Assembly: GCF_019061205.1 (NCBI RefSeq)
Contig: NZ_JAHQYH010000001.1
Location: 62,001 to 126,000, forward strand
Source of the DNA: Apilactobacillus waqarii
Lineage (GTDB): Bacteria > Bacillota > Bacilli > Lactobacillales > Lactobacillaceae
Direction: 5' to 3'
Length of the DNA stretch: 64,000 nt
This document shows, one piece after another, positions 24,701 through 35,856 of this stretch; positions within the stretch are counted from its first letter, which is position 1; the number at the start of each line of letters is the position of its first letter. The notes under the pieces were generated by a model, which saw nothing but the letters and a program-made list of their open reading frames with translations, was not told where the DNA came from and ran no database searches. A program made the position numbers and the translations under genes.

Positions 24701-25909
24701 ATGAAGATAGAAAACTTACCGAACGAATTTGAAAAAGCTCGTCCAGTGATGCAAAAAATTGAAGATGCTGGTTTTGAAGCTTATTTTGTTGGCGGAAGTG
24801 TTCGTGACACAATATTAGGACTAGACATTCATGATGTTGATATCGCAACGAGTGCTTACCCAGAAGAAATTAAAAAGATTTTCAAAAAAACGGTTGATAC
24901 CGGAATTGAACACGGTACCGTAATGGTAATTCATGAAAAAAAAGGCTATGAAATTACCACCTTTAGAACCGAGTCAGGATACCAAGACTATAGACGTCCT
25001 GACAAAGTTGAATTCGTAAGATCACTTGCTGAAGACTTAAAGCGTCGTGACTTTACAATTAACGCATTTGCGATGAGAGAAAACGGGGATGTTACCGATT
25101 TATTCGATGGTTTAACTGACTTAAAAAATCATTTAATTAGAGCAGTTGGTAATCCTAATGAACGTTTTCATGAAGATGCATTAAGAATGATGCGTGCGGT
25201 TAGATTTGCTAGCAAACTGGATTTTGATATCGAATCAGAAACACTAGCGGCAATCAAATCAAACAGTACATTGTTAGAAAAAATTGCGGTGGAAAGAATT
25301 TACACCGAATTTGTTAAGATGATGATGGCAAAAAGACCTAAGCAAGGTATTTTGGATATGATTAATACTGATATGTACAAATACGTCCCCGGTTTTGCCA
25401 GTCATCAAAGTGAATTGGAAGCAATTGCTAAGATTGATGATTTAAACTTATCAGATGAGGTTTCAGTATGGTCATTACTATCATTTGAGTTTGGTCTTGA
25501 TCGAACTGGGATTACTAGTTTTCTAAAATCTTGGAAGGCTTCTAACGATATTATTAAAAATACAGAAATTTGTACAAAGGCCGTTGAAAATCTAAGGGAT
25601 GGCTCTCTAGACAAATGGGCGATGTATGAAACTGGTAAGGACCTTCTAGTTTTGGCTAACCACATTGCTAAGATGTATGGATTTGCCGAATCAGAAGAAG
25701 ATTTAATATCTCAATACGATGCATTACCAATCAAGAATAAAAAAGAAATTGCAGTCAATGGTGGCGACCTGATTAAGAATGGCATTGTTAAGCCAGGTCC
25801 AGCATTGGGTAAAATATTATATGCAATTGAAACTGGAATCGTGAACGGAGAATTCCAAAACGAAAAAGCTGAATTAATTGAAGCTGCGAAAAAAATTGTG
25901 AAAGAGTGA
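24701..25909 (+). CDS. cca: CCA-adding tRNA nucleotidyltransferase
   Basis: This class II enzyme builds or repairs the 3' CCA end of tRNAs without a template. The 402 residues have the head-domain motifs FVGGSVRD near 33 and DVDIATSAYPEE with the catalytic DxD near 50, then RRDFTINAFA near 110, the neck EDALRMMRAVRFA near 160 with the nucleotide-selecting region and a helical body and tail. Length agrees with Firmicutes CCA enzymes (about 400). The ATG at 24701 follows GAGAGTAGGT; the in-frame ATG at 24683 is upstream of it. The ABC-F gene follows after four bases. Confidence 0.95.
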   Translation: MKIENLPNEFEKARPVMQKIEDAGFEAYFVGGSVRDTILGLDIHDVDIATSAYPEEIKKIFKKTVDTGIEHGTVMVIHEKKGYEITTFRTESGYQDYRRPDKVEFVRSLAEDLKRRDFTINAFAMRENGDVTDLFDGLTDLKNHLIRAVGNPNERFHEDALRMMRAVRFASKLDFDIESETLAAIKSNSTLLEKIAVERIYTEFVKMMMAKRPKQGILDMINTDMYKYVPGFASHQSELEAIAKIDDLNLSDEVSVWSLLSFEFGLDRTGITSFLKSWKASNDIIKNTEICTKAVENLRDGSLDKWAMYETGKDLLVLANHIAKMYGFAESEEDLISQYDALPIKNKKEIAVNGGDLIKNGIVKPGPALGKILYAIETGIVNGEFQNEKAELIEAAKKIVKE

Positions 25910-25913
25910 TTAC

Positions 25914-27818
25914 ATGCAAACGTTAAGAGCGGAAGGCTTAACTAAAACATATGGTGAAAAGACCTTATTTAAGGATTTAGATTTCATCATCAACGAACAA
26001 GATCGAATTGGTTTAATTGGGACCAATGGTAGTGGTAAGTCATCACTTTTAAATGTTTTATCACAGGAAGATATTGATTCTACTGGTGAAATTATTACCT
26101 CAAAGACATACACAATTGGTTACTTAAAACAACAACCTAAATTGGATGAATCATTAACCATTTTAGAAGCTGTGTTTGCCGGAAGTCAGGATATTTTTAA
26201 CACCATCAGAAGATATGAACAAACCTTGCAAAACTATTCTAATCATCCAGATGATCCAAAGGCGGAAAGGCAATATCTTGATGCCGAAGCCAAGATGAAC
26301 GAAGAAGATGCATGGAATGCTGAAAACGACGTTAAAACCATCCTAACCCAACTAAAGATTGATGATGTTAACCAAGTAGTTAGCACACTATCTGGGGGAC
26401 AAAAGAGACGTGTTGGTTTAGCTCAAGTATTAATTCAATCACCTGATTTATTAATCTTAGACGAACCTACCAACCATTTAGATTTTGATTCAATCGAATG
26501 GTTACAAGAATACCTAGCTAAGTATAAGGGTGCGTTACTATTCGTAACCCATGATAGATACTTCCTAGATCAAATTGCTAACAAGATTTGGGAATTATCA
26601 TTTGGAAGTCTATACGAATACACGGGTAACTACCAAGATTACTTGGAACAAAAGGCCGAACGAGTTGATCTAGAAGTTGCTGCCGAACATAAAAAGCAAA
26701 AACTTTACAAACAAGAATTAGCTTGGATGAAAAAGGGTGCTAAGGCCAGAACAACAAAACAACAGGCCAGAATTAATCGTTTTAATGACTTAAAGGAAAA
26801 TGTTGGTAACCTCCAAACAGAAGAAGATATCGACATCAACCTAGGACAACAACGACTAGGTAAAAAGGTTATTGAAATTAAAGATGCTAACCTAACATTA
26901 AATAATAAGACGATTTTGAAGAACTTCAGTGACTTGGTTCAACGAAACGAAAGAATCGGTATTTCTGGTGAAAACGGTGCTGGTAAATCATCGCTATTAA
27001 ACGTAATTACCGGTAAGTTACCACTAGACAGTGGAACTATTGAAATCGGTGAAACAGTTAAGATGGCTTATTACACACAACAAACTGAACCAATTCCAGA
27101 AGACAAGCGTGTAATTAACTACTTAACAGATGTTGGTGAACACGTTACTGACAATACTGGAAATAAGATTAGTGTTACTGACTTATTGGAACAATTCCTA
27201 TTTCCAAAGTTCATGCACGGTACACTAATTCGTAAGTTGTCTGGTGGTGAAAAACGTCGTTTGTATTTACTAAAATTGTTGATGCAACAACCAAACGTTT
27301 TACTACTTGACGAACCAACAAATGACTTGGATATCTCCACATTAACAGTGTTAGAAGATTATATTTCACACTTTAGTGGAACTGTAATCACCGTATCTCA
27401 TGACCGTTACTTCCTAGATAAGGTTGCTAACCGTCTATTAATCTTTAATGGTGATGGCGATATTGAAAGTCATGTCGGATTGTTCACTGACTACTTGAAA
27501 CAAGCAGCCAATCAAAACAAGACAGAAAAGAAGCAAGCACATGTTGAACATGCTGCAAAGAAAAAAGAAGAACAAAAACCAGCAGAAGAAAAGACTACAA
27601 AGAAGAAACTAACTTATGCTGAACAAATGGAATATGATCAGTTAGAAAAAGATATTGATGATTTAGACCAACAAATCAGTCAATTGAAAGAAGAAATGAC
27701 CCATTTGGGAAATGATTATGATAAACTAGCTGAAACACAATTAAAGATTGACGACTTAAATAAACAGTCCGACGAAAAGATTAGTCGCTGGGAATATTTA
27801 AGCGAATATGTTGAATAG
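25914..27818 (+). CDS. ABC-F family ATPase (Uup-type)
   Basis: This 634-residue protein has two ABC domains and no membrane segment, so it is an ABC-F ribosome-associated or DNA-associated factor, not a transporter. Domain 1 has GTNGSGKSS near 37, [13 protein letters not shown] and [10 protein letters not shown]; domain 2 has GENGAGKSS near 352, [13 protein letters not shown] and [10 protein letters not shown]. An inter-domain linker (about 240-310) and a charged C-terminal coiled coil (about 545-630) match Uup. Its exact role is unknown; Uup has been linked to ribosome assembly and transposon excision. It starts four bases after cca and overlaps the region before thyA. Confidence 0.88.
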   Translation: MQTLRAEGLTKTYGEKTLFKDLDFIINEQDRIGLIGTNGSGKSSLLNVLSQEDIDSTGEIITSKTYTIGYLKQQPKLDESLTILEAVFAGSQDIFNTIRRYEQTLQNYSNHPDDPKAERQYLDAEAKMNEEDAWNAENDVKTILTQLKIDDVNQVVSTLSGGQKRRVGLAQVLIQSPDLLILDEPTNHLDFDSIEWLQEYLAKYKGALLFVTHDRYFLDQIANKIWELSFGSLYEYTGNYQDYLEQKAERVDLEVAAEHKKQKLYKQELAWMKKGAKARTTKQQARINRFNDLKENVGNLQTEEDIDINLGQQRLGKKVIEIKDANLTLNNKTILKNFSDLVQRNERIGISGENGAGKSSLLNVITGKLPLDSGTIEIGETVKMAYYTQQTEPIPEDKRVINYLTDVGEHVTDNTGNKISVTDLLEQFLFPKFMHGTLIRKLSGGEKRRLYLLKLLMQQPNVLLLDEPTNDLDISTLTVLEDYISHFSGTVITVSHDRYFLDKVANRLLIFNGDGDIESHVGLFTDYLKQAANQNKTEKKQAHVEHAAKKKEEQKPAEEKTTKKKLTYAEQMEYDQLEKDIDDLDQQISQLKEEMTHLGNDYDKLAETQLKIDDLNKQSDEKISRWEYLSEYVE

Positions 27819-27828
27819 GGGTAATGAC

Positions 27829-28779
27829 ATGTTAGAAGATGCTTATTTAAATCTTGCCAAGTACGTTTTAGAAAATGGCCATCGTAAGGATGATAGAACT
27901 GGAACAGGGACAATTAGTACATTTGGTTACCAAATGCGTTTTGACCTATCAAAAGGTTTTCCTTTATTAACTACCAAGAAGGTTCCTTTTGGCTTAATCA
28001 AAAGTGAATTATTATGGTTCTTACGCGGGGATACTAATATTCAATTCTTACTAAAGCACAAAAACCACATCTGGGACGAATGGGCCTTTAAAAACTGGGT
28101 TGAATCAGACGAATACACTGGCCCAGACATGACCGACTTCGGTTTGAGAGCCGAAAAGGATGCAGAATTTAAGAAAGAATACCTAGCCGAAAAGAAAAAG
28201 TTCTGTCAAAGAATCGTCGAAGATGACGACTTTGCCAAGAAATACGGTGATTTAGGACTTGTTTACGGTAGCCAATGGCGTAAATGGAAGACCACTACTG
28301 GTGGCACTATCGACCAAATTCAAAACGTAATTGATCAAATTAAGACAAATCCTGATTCAAGAAGATTAATTGTTTCAGCATGGAATCCAGAAGACATTCC
28401 TTTTGTAGCATTACCACCTTGCCACACCATGTTCCAATTCTACGTGAACGACGGTAAGTTAAGCTGTCAATTATACCAACGTTCTGGTGACATCTTCTTA
28501 GGAGTACCATTTAATATTGCAAGTTACGCACTATTAACTTCACTAATTGCTAAGGAATGTGGATTAAAACCTGGTGAATTTATCCATACTTTAGGGGATG
28601 CTCATATTTACTCAAACCACGTTTCTCAAATTGAAGAACAATTGAGTAGAGAACCATACGAAGCTCCTAAACTATGGTTAAATCCTGACAAGGAAAGTAT
28701 TTTTGATTACGACATGGACGATATTAAAGTAATCGATTATAAGCACCATGATCCAATTAAGGCACCAGTTGCTGTATAA
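27829..28779 (+). CDS. thyA: Thymidylate synthase
   Basis: ThyA makes dTMP from dUMP using methylene-tetrahydrofolate. The 316 residues equal the length of the well-studied L. casei enzyme, including the roughly 50-residue insert (about 85-140: [17 protein letters not shown] onward) absent from E. coli ThyA. The catalytic Cys is in [12 protein letters not shown] near 198, and [10 protein letters not shown] and GDAHIYSNH are conserved. AGGGG at seven bases supports ATG 27829 over the upstream ATG at 27808. dfrA follows after 22 bases, pairing the enzyme with the reductase that regenerates its folate. Confidence 0.97.
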   Translation: MLEDAYLNLAKYVLENGHRKDDRTGTGTISTFGYQMRFDLSKGFPLLTTKKVPFGLIKSELLWFLRGDTNIQFLLKHKNHIWDEWAFKNWVESDEYTGPDMTDFGLRAEKDAEFKKEYLAEKKKFCQRIVEDDDFAKKYGDLGLVYGSQWRKWKTTTGGTIDQIQNVIDQIKTNPDSRRLIVSAWNPEDIPFVALPPCHTMFQFYVNDGKLSCQLYQRSGDIFLGVPFNIASYALLTSLIAKECGLKPGEFIHTLGDAHIYSNHVSQIEEQLSREPYEAPKLWLNPDKESIFDYDMDDIKVIDYKHHDPIKAPVAV

Positions 28780-28801
28780 ACAATAAAGGGGACTATTACT
28801 A

Positions 28802-29293
28802 ATGATTTCATTTTTATGGGCTGAATCAGATAATCATATAATTGGTTTAAATGGTGGATTACCATGGCATTTACCAGCTGATATGAAGTACTTTAAGGAA
28901 ACTACCACACACCAAATCATCATGGCAGGAAGAACAACATACGATAGTTTTAAGCGTCCACTACCAAACCGTTTAAACACCGTATTAACTAGTCATGATA
29001 AAAGTGAATATCCTAACGACGTTGTTGTCTTTAACACGTTAGACGAATTCCTATCTTTTGCTAAAAAGTTTAGTGATAAGGAAATTTTCGTTGTTGGTGG
29101 TGCTAAGATTTTTGCTGAATTACTTCCGTATGTTGATCGTTTATACAAGACCGTAATCGAACACGACTTTGAAGGTGATACTCAAATGCCAGAAATTGAT
29201 TATAGTCAATTTGATTTAGTATCAACCAAAGAAGGAATCATTGATGATAAGAACATTTATCCATACCGTTTTGAAATATTTGAACGTAAATAA
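28802..29293 (+). CDS. folA: Dihydrofolate reductase
   Basis: DHFR reduces dihydrofolate made by thymidylate synthase, and is the target of trimethoprim. The 163 residues show WAESDNHIIGLNGGLPWHLPADMKYFKE (residues 5-32, with the folate-binding Asp near 27), MAGRTTYDSFKRPLPNR near 41-57 and the cofactor motif VVGGAKIFAELLPYVDRLY near 98-116. The gene follows thyA, the usual lactobacillus order, and is closed by a terminator. Confidence 0.96.
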   Translation: MISFLWAESDNHIIGLNGGLPWHLPADMKYFKETTTHQIIMAGRTTYDSFKRPLPNRLNTVLTSHDKSEYPNDVVVFNTLDEFLSFAKKFSDKEIFVVGGAKIFAELLPYVDRLYKTVIEHDFEGDTQMPEIDYSQFDLVSTKEGIIDDKNIYPYRFEIFERK

Positions 29294-29303
29294 AATAATA
29301 AAG

Positions 29304-29335
29304 AAAGGTTATGGATTGCTACATAACCTTTTTTT
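29304..29335 (+). terminator. Intrinsic terminator after dfrA
   Basis: AAAGGTTATG and CATAACCTTT pair around an eight-base loop, then a T-tract to 29335. It stands 15 bases before the next gene. Confidence 0.88.
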
Positions 29336-29349
29336 ATGGGGTGATTATT

Positions 29350-30234
29350 ATGAAAAAAATATTTAAATTCATACTATTTTTGATTGTTGTATTTGGAATT
29401 GCCGGTGTGAGCTATCAGGTTTATTCAAACGTTAGGCACAAGACCCAAATCACGAATGTTAACAAGAACAAAAAAGTATCCATTGTTGCGTTAGGTGATT
29501 CATTAACACAGGGAGTTGGTGACCCAAAAAAAGCCGGTGGCTATGTATCGAGAACTAAACAAGCATTGAATAAAAAGGGGTATAAGCACGTCACAACAGT
29601 TAACTATGGAATTGCTGGACAACGTAGTGATCAAATTGATAAGCGTGTTCAAAACAATGTTAAAGGCCTTTCAAAGAGTTTGAAAAAGGCTAATGTTATT
29701 GTTCTAACCGTTGGTGGTAACGACTTACTACAAAGCTTACAAAGTAACGCTTTAGTTGATGGGAAAGCTAAGTTCAATAGTAGGATGAAGCAAGCTTCTA
29801 TCACTTATCAAGCCAAAGTGAATAGATTAATGAATGATATCAGAAAAGAAAATAAAAAAGCACCAATCTACGTGTTTGGTATCTATAATCCAATTTATGT
29901 ATACTTTGCAAACGTAAATGTGATTAATCAATACGTTAAGAAGTACAACCAAATTACTTCTGGTGTTGTGTTAAGAAGTAAAAAAGCACATTTTGTTGAC
30001 ATCACACCACTATCATATGGACAATATAAGAGTAAGGCCCAAAAAGAAAAGTTAGTCGAATCAAGTGATGAAGTAACTTTTAATCCGTTGGACATTTTGA
30101 AATTAGATGATACAAAGGGCGAGTTGAACAATTATATTTCCCCTGATGATCATTTCCATCCAAATGATAAGGGATATAATTACATGACCGACAGACTTGT
30201 ATCACAATTATTTAGATTTAATGACTGGAATTAG
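29350..30234 (+). CDS. SGNH/GDSL-family hydrolase (YpmR-like)
   Basis: This 294-residue protein begins with a signal anchor (KKIFKFILFLIVVFGIAGVSY) and then an SGNH hydrolase domain: block I ALGDSLTQG with the nucleophile Ser near 53, block III VGGNDLL near 124 and block V DDHFHPNDKGY near 270 with the catalytic Asp-His. It is probably an extracytoplasmic esterase or lipase of unknown substrate. ATG at 29350 has GGGGTG upstream; the reading from 29311 would cross the terminator. ypmS and yozE follow as in Bacillus ypmR-ypmS. Confidence 0.88.
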   Translation: MKKIFKFILFLIVVFGIAGVSYQVYSNVRHKTQITNVNKNKKVSIVALGDSLTQGVGDPKKAGGYVSRTKQALNKKGYKHVTTVNYGIAGQRSDQIDKRVQNNVKGLSKSLKKANVIVLTVGGNDLLQSLQSNALVDGKAKFNSRMKQASITYQAKVNRLMNDIRKENKKAPIYVFGIYNPIYVYFANVNVINQYVKKYNQITSGVVLRSKKAHFVDITPLSYGQYKSKAQKEKLVESSDEVTFNPLDILKLDDTKGELNNYISPDDHFHPNDKGYNYMTDRLVSQLFRFNDWN

Positions 30235-30245
30235 AGGCAATTGTA

Positions 30246-30836
30246 ATGAAAAAAGCAAAAGAGAAAAAACTATTTAAGTACCTATTCATTTTATTAGTAC
30301 TTGTATTAATTGGTGGTGCATTCTATGCTTGGAAGCAAATGAATAGTGAAACCGTAAATCCACAAATGGGAACAGCGTCAAAAAACAATACACCAATTAG
30401 TGTTAGTTTGAATAAAAAACAAATTAACGCATTATCAAGTTACTACCTAGAAAAGTTCGAAAAGAAAGAAAAAAACATGGATTACAAGTTCTGGGTAGAC
30501 AAACAAGCATACGTTTATGGTAAGATTACCATCTTAGGTTCCAAAGTTGGATACCTATTAAGTTTGGATCCACACCTATTAAGTAATGGTGATGTGGAAT
30601 TAACCGCAAGTAAGCTTGAAGTTGGTAAGTTAAACGTACCACCTCGTTTTGTAATTGGTTATGTTGGTAAGCATTACAACATTCCAAAGTGGGTCGAATT
30701 AGATAGTAAGAACAGTCGAATCATTTTGCATGTCAACAAATTAGGTGGTAAGAAGGAACTTTCATATCAAGCTAATAAAATTGATATGAATGGTGACGGT
30801 GACTTTGAATTTAAAGTCTTAATTCCTAATCAATAA
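30246..30836 (+). CDS. YpmS family membrane-anchored protein (DUF2140)
   Basis: This 196-residue protein has an N-terminal membrane helix (about 12-30) after a Lys-rich start, and an external domain (about 50-196) that matches the YpmS family by order and features ([22 protein letters not shown]-like [15 protein letters not shown]). Its function is unknown. It follows the SGNH hydrolase by 11 bases and precedes yozE by 10, so all three are probably one transcript. TAGAGGCAATT precedes the ATG. Confidence 0.82.
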   Translation: MKKAKEKKLFKYLFILLVLVLIGGAFYAWKQMNSETVNPQMGTASKNNTPISVSLNKKQINALSSYYLEKFEKKEKNMDYKFWVDKQAYVYGKITILGSKVGYLLSLDPHLLSNGDVELTASKLEVGKLNVPPRFVIGYVGKHYNIPKWVELDSKNSRIILHVNKLGGKKELSYQANKIDMNGDGDFEFKVLIPNQ

Positions 30837-30846
30837 AGGAGCAACT

Positions 30847-31065
30847 ATGAAAAGTTTTTACCAGTATTTAATGACTGAACGTAATCCTAAGAGTACCGAA
30901 GCCGTTGCTCAATTTGCAAATAACGCATTTTACGATCAATCATTTCCCAAGCAATCTACTGATTATGATGAAATTTCAGAATACTTGGAAGAAAATGCTA
31001 GTTATCTACCAAGTATGACAATTTTTGATGATGCTTGGATGGATTTTCAAAATAGTAAACACTAA
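30847..31065 (+). CDS. yozE: YozE family protein (UPF0346)
   Basis: This 72-residue protein matches the YozE SAM-like family of small helical proteins, starting [30 protein letters not shown] with the conserved [16 protein letters not shown] core. The function is unknown. AAAGGAGC upstream fixes the ATG. A terminator follows within five bases, ending the SGNH-ypmS-yozE unit. Confidence 0.88.
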   Translation: MKSFYQYLMTERNPKSTEAVAQFANNAFYDQSFPKQSTDYDEISEYLEENASYLPSMTIFDDAWMDFQNSKH

Positions 31066-31069
31066 AGAA

Positions 31070-31098
31070 ATGAACCTATGAATTTAGGTTCATTTTTT
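31070..31098 (+). terminator. Intrinsic terminator after yozE
   Basis: ATGAACCTA and TAGGTTCAT pair around six bases, followed by TTTTT. Confidence 0.85.
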
Positions 31099-31148
31099 GG
31101 TGACTAGTATAGTACAATTAATATATATAAGTTAGGAGCGGATAAAAT

Positions 31149-32006
31149 ATGATTCAATGGTTTCCAGGACATATGGCGAAAGCAATTCGTCAATTTGAAG
31201 AAAATATTCATTTAGTAGATATTGTATTTGAACTGGTGGATGCAAGATGCCCATTTAGTTCAATCAACCCGGAAGTAGCAAGAATTAGTCAAGGAAAGCC
31301 TAGATTAATGATTCTTACAAAGGCTGATTTGGCAAACCCAAACATTACCAACCAATGGTTATCATACTTTAAGAATCAAGGATATGCAGCGATTGCAATT
31401 GATTCAAAGAAAAATACTACTGGTAAATACATCACCAAGGTTGTTAAGGCTCTTTTAGCTGATAAGATTGATGATGCTAAGGAAAGAGGATTCGATAAAA
31501 AGGTTATTCGTGCAATTTGTGTTGGTGTTCCCAACGTTGGTAAGTCAACATTATTGAACCAAATCGTAAAGAGACGTGCTGCCCAAGTTGGTAACCGTGC
31601 CGGAGTTACCAAGGGTCAACAATGGTTAAAATCTAGTGACGAACTAGAATTATTGGATACCCCAGGGATTTTGTGGCCTAAGTTCCAAAATGATGACATT
31701 GCTAACAAGCTAGCGATGACAGGAGCAATTAAGGACAGCATTTACCACAGTGATGATGTTGGGTTGTTTGCTCTTCATTTCTTTAGAAACACTAATCCAA
31801 AAGAATTAATCGATCGTTACCATCTATCAGAAGATGATATGGAACTATCAGATGTTGATTTACTACTAAAGATTACTAAAAAAGTCGGCATGCAAGATGA
31901 CTATGAAAGAGCTTCAATGAGAATTATTTTGGATTCCAGAAAAGGTAAGATTGGCCGCTTTACTTTAGATGATGTTAACGACCTATCTACAGAAGAGGAA
32001 GAATAA
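31149..32006 (+). CDS. rbgA: Ribosome biogenesis GTPase RbgA (YlqF)
   Basis: RbgA is a circularly permuted GTPase required for late 50S assembly. The 285 residues have the permuted order of G motifs: G4 LTKADLAN near 59 comes before G1 GVPNVGKST near 126 and G3 DTPGILWP near 174. The N-terminal WFPGHMAKA and the C-terminal ANTAR-like helical domain (about 220-285) are standard. It heads the run rbgA-rnhB-dprA-topA-xerC, with rnhB two bases behind. Confidence 0.95.
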   Translation: MIQWFPGHMAKAIRQFEENIHLVDIVFELVDARCPFSSINPEVARISQGKPRLMILTKADLANPNITNQWLSYFKNQGYAAIAIDSKKNTTGKYITKVVKALLADKIDDAKERGFDKKVIRAICVGVPNVGKSTLLNQIVKRRAAQVGNRAGVTKGQQWLKSSDELELLDTPGILWPKFQNDDIANKLAMTGAIKDSIYHSDDVGLFALHFFRNTNPKELIDRYHLSEDDMELSDVDLLLKITKKVGMQDDYERASMRIILDSRKGKIGRFTLDDVNDLSTEEEE

Positions 32007-32008
32007 AA

Positions 32009-32773
32009 ATGGCTGAATCAATCAAAGATATCAAAGAAATTTTAAAATCTGTTGATGATATAAATTCGGAACTACTGCAAAAATATAAAGATGATAGCAG
32101 AGTCGGCGTTCAAAAATTAATCACACAGCGTGTTAAACAGATTGAGAAAAGAAATCATGAGATAGAGGAATTTAACCAACGCTTAAAGTATGAACATGAA
32201 TTTTGGAATGAGGGAATTAATGTCATTGCTGGAGTTGATGAAGTTGGAAGAGGACCACTGGCAGGACCAGTTGTGACATGTGCAGTGGTACTACCTCATG
32301 ACTTTGATGTCTACGAAGTTAATGATTCAAAGCAACTTTCTGAAAGGAAAAGATATGAATTAGCTGAGCAAATTAAAGCTAAGGCAATTGACTATTCATA
32401 TGGAATTGCTGATAACAAGTTAATTGATGATATTAATATTTATGAAGCAACTAGAGTAGCGATGAAAGAAGCGGTATTAGGGTTAAAAGAATTACCACAG
32501 GAAATCATCGTGGATGCAATGCAAATTGATGTTGATATCCATCAACTTAAATTGATCAAGGGAGATGCCAAGAGTGCCAGCGTTTCAGCTGCCAGCATCT
32601 TAGCTAAGACCTATCGTGATGACTTAATGAAACAATACGATAAGCAATATCCAGAATACGATTTTGCCAATAATGCCGGATATGGTACCAAGAAGCACTT
32701 AGACGCTTTGCACAAGTACGGTGCAACTCCAATTCATCGAAGAAGTTTTAAACCAGTTTCTGATTTATTGTAG
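32009..32773 (+). CDS. rnhB: Ribonuclease HII
   Basis: RNase HII cleaves single ribonucleotides and RNA in RNA-DNA hybrids. The 254 residues carry an N-terminal helical extension (about 1-65) typical of Firmicutes RnhB and then AGVDEVGRGPLAGPVV near 72 with the catalytic Asp-Glu, NDSKQLSERKR, VDAMQID and the KGDAKSASVSAASILAK segment. All acidic active-site residues are present. The gene begins two bases after rbgA, suggesting coupled translation. Confidence 0.96.
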   Translation: MAESIKDIKEILKSVDDINSELLQKYKDDSRVGVQKLITQRVKQIEKRNHEIEEFNQRLKYEHEFWNEGINVIAGVDEVGRGPLAGPVVTCAVVLPHDFDVYEVNDSKQLSERKRYELAEQIKAKAIDYSYGIADNKLIDDINIYEATRVAMKEAVLGLKELPQEIIVDAMQIDVDIHQLKLIKGDAKSASVSAASILAKTYRDDLMKQYDKQYPEYDFANNAGYGTKKHLDALHKYGATPIHRRSFKPVSDLL

Positions 32774-32813
32774 TAACTTTTATCGTATATACCTTGTAAA
32801 ACTGGAGGTATAT

Positions 32814-33692
32814 ATGAAAACAAGAGAATTATTATTAAAACTAAAATTAGCTAAGGGCATCAGTATTAAATCAGAATATCGATTTTATCAATGGCTTAAA
32901 AGCACTTATGACGTAATTCCTGACGAGTTAAATATAACTGCTGAAGAAATTTCAGAAACATTAATGTTATCTAAAAATAAATCAAAAACATTTATTAATT
33001 TCTATAATAGTGATAAATTAAATAGGGAACTTGATCATCATATAAATCATGTTAAATGGATAACCATTATAGATGACTTATATCCGGAGAATTTAAAAGA
33101 AGCATATTTGCCACCAATTGTGTTATTTTACTTTGGTGATTTAGGGCTTTTAGAAAATAAAGCATTAGCAATTGTTGGTTCTAGAAATAATACTGAATAT
33201 TCAGTTGAGGTAATTAGGAGATTAATTCCTGATATTATTAGTAACCAAATAACGATTGTTTCTGGACTAGCCAAGGGAGTCGATAGATTGGCTCACTTGG
33301 CAGCAATTGCTAATCATGGTACAACTATTGCTGTGATTGGAACCGGTTTAGATCAATATTATCCACGAGAAAATGAATCGCTACAACGAACGATTGCTAA
33401 GAATCATTTGTTGCTAAGCGAATATCCAGTTGGTTGTCGACCAGCTAGGTATCATTTTCCGGAAAGAAATCGAATTATAGCTGGATTGGTACGCTCTGTA
33501 CTGGTAACGGAAGCCAAGTATAGATCAGGTAGTTTAATCACCGCTAATTTAGCACTACAAAATAACCGAAACGTATTAGCAGTCCCAGGGAGGATTGATA
33601 GCGAATTATCGGTTGGTTGTAATGACTTAATTCAAGCTGGTGCCAAACCAGTAATTACTGCCAAAGACATATTAGAAGAATATAAATATTAA
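32814..33692 (+). CDS. dprA: DNA processing protein DprA
   Basis: DprA (Smf) loads RecA on incoming single-stranded DNA during transformation. The 292 residues comprise an N-terminal helical region (about 1-75) and a Rossmann core with AIVGSRNNTEYS near 120, IVSGLAKGVDRLAHLAA near 148 and the C-terminal LQNNRNVLAVPGRIDSELSVGCNDLIQ segment. No C-terminal winged helix is present. I chose ATG 32814, preceded by TGGAGG at seven bases; the longer frame from 32721 lies within rnhB. Competence use is not shown by this gene alone. Confidence 0.95.
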   Translation: MKTRELLLKLKLAKGISIKSEYRFYQWLKSTYDVIPDELNITAEEISETLMLSKNKSKTFINFYNSDKLNRELDHHINHVKWITIIDDLYPENLKEAYLPPIVLFYFGDLGLLENKALAIVGSRNNTEYSVEVIRRLIPDIISNQITIVSGLAKGVDRLAHLAAIANHGTTIAVIGTGLDQYYPRENESLQRTIAKNHLLLSEYPVGCRPARYHFPERNRIIAGLVRSVLVTEAKYRSGSLITANLALQNNRNVLAVPGRIDSELSVGCNDLIQAGAKPVITAKDILEEYKY

Positions 33693-33745
33693 TAATTAGC
33701 CTTTGGGAGATATTAAAAAAAGAAATAAAATGACGAGGGATGTAA

Positions 33746-35854
33746 ATGGCGACTACTACAAAATCAACAACAAAGAAAAAAAGACAGTCGGCAAAAAAGA
33801 AACTAGTGATTGTCGAATCTCCAACCAAGGCTAAAACCATTCAAAAATACCTAGGTAGAACCTACCGTGTTATCGCTAGTAAGGGTCACGTTAGAGATTT
33901 GCCAAAGAGTAAGATGGGTGTAGACGTCGACAACGATTTTGAACCTCACTACATCTCTATTCGTGGTAAGGGTGATACAATCAAGGAACTAAAGGCTGAA
34001 GCTAAAAAAGCCAAAAATGTTTACCTTGCATCTGACCCGGATAGAGAAGGAGAATCTATCGCATGGCATCTATCACACTTACTTGGTTTGAAAGAAGACG
34101 ATAAGAATCGTGTTGCTTTCCATGAAATTACCAAGGATGCCGTTAAGGAAGCATTTAAGAACCCTCGAGAAATTGACATGAACTTAGTTGATGCTCAACA
34201 AGCTCGTCGTGTTTTAGACCGTTTAGTAGGTTATTCCATTTCTCCATTATTATGGAAAAAGGTTAAAAAAGGTCTAAGTGCCGGACGTGTTCAATCAATC
34301 GCTTTATGGTTGATTATCCAAAGAGAACGTGAAATCAAAGAATTCGTTCCAAAGGAATACTGGACCATTGACGCCGACATGAAGAAGGGTCGAGAAGCAT
34401 TCAAGGCCAGCTTTTACGGAGTGAACGCTAAGAAGGCTGAATTAAACAGTAATGATGAAGTTCAAGCTGTGTTAGCTAAATTCGATAAGAGCAAACCATT
34501 TGAGGTTCAAAACGTTGTTAAAAAGGAACGTAAGAGACAACCTCAACCACCATTTACTACAAGTACAATGCAACAAGACGCCAACGTTAAGTTGAACTTC
34601 AAGACTGGTAAGACAATGATGGCGGCTCAACAATTGTATGAAGGTATCAATATTGGTAAAGATGGTAACCAAGGTTTGATTACTTACATGAGAACTGATT
34701 CAACTAGAATTTCTGCTTTAGCTAAGCACGAAGCATCTGAATTTATTCATGATAAGTACGGTGCAGAGTTTGCTGCAACTAAACCAGTTAAGGGTAAATT
34801 GCCAGAAGGTGCTCAAGACGCCCATGAAGCAATTCGTCCAACCTCTGTTAAGAGAACACCAGCGAGCCTAAAACAATACTTAACTAATGATCAATACAAG
34901 TTATACAACTTGATTTGGTCAAGATTCATGGCTAGTCAAATGACTCCTGCTATCATGGACACCATGACAGTAGACATGGAACAAAATGGTGTTGATTTCA
35001 GAGCTAACGGTTCAAAACTTAAGTTCGAAGGCTTCCTAAAGGTTTACAACAAAGGAAAAGAAAAGGACAATATCTTACCTGACCTAGCCAAGGGTGACGA
35101 AGTGAAGATGGCTAAGAACAATCCTGACCAACACTTCACTCAACCACCTGCTAGATATAGTGAAGCTAAGCTAATCAGAACACTTGAAGAAAACGGTGTA
35201 GGTAGACCATCTACCTTTGCGCCAACTTTGAGTACTATTCAAAAGAGATACTATGTTAAGTTAGTTGGTAGAAGATTCGAACCTACTGAATTAGGTGAAA
35301 TTGTTAATAACATCATTGAAGAATACTTCCCTGATATCGTTAACATTGAATTTACTGCCGATCTTGAAAATAACTTAGATGAAATCGAAGAAGCTAAGCA
35401 AAACTGGGTTGAAGTTGTCGATAAGTACTTCAGACCATTTGAAAAAGAAGTTAAGAACGCTGAAAAGAACATGGAAGATGTTCAAATTAAAGACGAACCA
35501 GCTGGTTACAACTGTGAAGTCTGTGGTGCTCCAATGGTGATCAAGATGGGAAGATATGGTAAATTCTATGCTTGTTCTAGATTCCCAGATTGTCGAAACA
35601 CCCAAGCTATCGTTAAAAAGATTGGCGTTACATGTCCTAAATGTAAGGAGGGCGATGTCATTGAACGTAAATCAAAGAAGAATCGAATTTTCTATGGATG
35701 TTCAAGATACCCTGAATGTGATTTTGTTACATGGGATAAACCAATCGGAAGAGACTGTCCTAAGGATGGTAACTTCTTGGTAGAAAAGAAGATTAAAGGT
35801 GGTACCCAAGTGGTATGTCCTAACGGTGATTACGAAGAAGCCGTACAAAAATAG
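33746..35854 (+). CDS. topA: DNA topoisomerase I
   Basis: This type IA topoisomerase relaxes negative supercoils. The 702 residues begin with a Lys-rich stretch, then the TOPRIM domain ([12 protein letters not shown] near 22; [13 protein letters not shown] near 96) and the catalytic Tyr in [13 protein letters not shown] near 318. The C-terminus has zinc ribbons: CEVC...CSRFPDC near 587, CPKC...CSRYPEC near 631 and a third (DCPKDG...VVCPNGDY near 675) with only two cysteines left. ACGAGGGATG upstream supports the ATG. xerC follows 66 bases on, after a hairpin. Confidence 0.96.
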   Translation: MATTTKSTTKKKRQSAKKKLVIVESPTKAKTIQKYLGRTYRVIASKGHVRDLPKSKMGVDVDNDFEPHYISIRGKGDTIKELKAEAKKAKNVYLASDPDREGESIAWHLSHLLGLKEDDKNRVAFHEITKDAVKEAFKNPREIDMNLVDAQQARRVLDRLVGYSISPLLWKKVKKGLSAGRVQSIALWLIIQREREIKEFVPKEYWTIDADMKKGREAFKASFYGVNAKKAELNSNDEVQAVLAKFDKSKPFEVQNVVKKERKRQPQPPFTTSTMQQDANVKLNFKTGKTMMAAQQLYEGINIGKDGNQGLITYMRTDSTRISALAKHEASEFIHDKYGAEFAATKPVKGKLPEGAQDAHEAIRPTSVKRTPASLKQYLTNDQYKLYNLIWSRFMASQMTPAIMDTMTVDMEQNGVDFRANGSKLKFEGFLKVYNKGKEKDNILPDLAKGDEVKMAKNNPDQHFTQPPARYSEAKLIRTLEENGVGRPSTFAPTLSTIQKRYYVKLVGRRFEPTELGEIVNNIIEEYFPDIVNIEFTADLENNLDEIEEAKQNWVEVVDKYFRPFEKEVKNAEKNMEDVQIKDEPAGYNCEVCGAPMVIKMGRYGKFYACSRFPDCRNTQAIVKKIGVTCPKCKEGDVIERKSKKNRIFYGCSRYPECDFVTWDKPIGRDCPKDGNFLVEKKIKGGTQVVCPNGDYEEAVQK

Positions 35855-35856
35855 TT

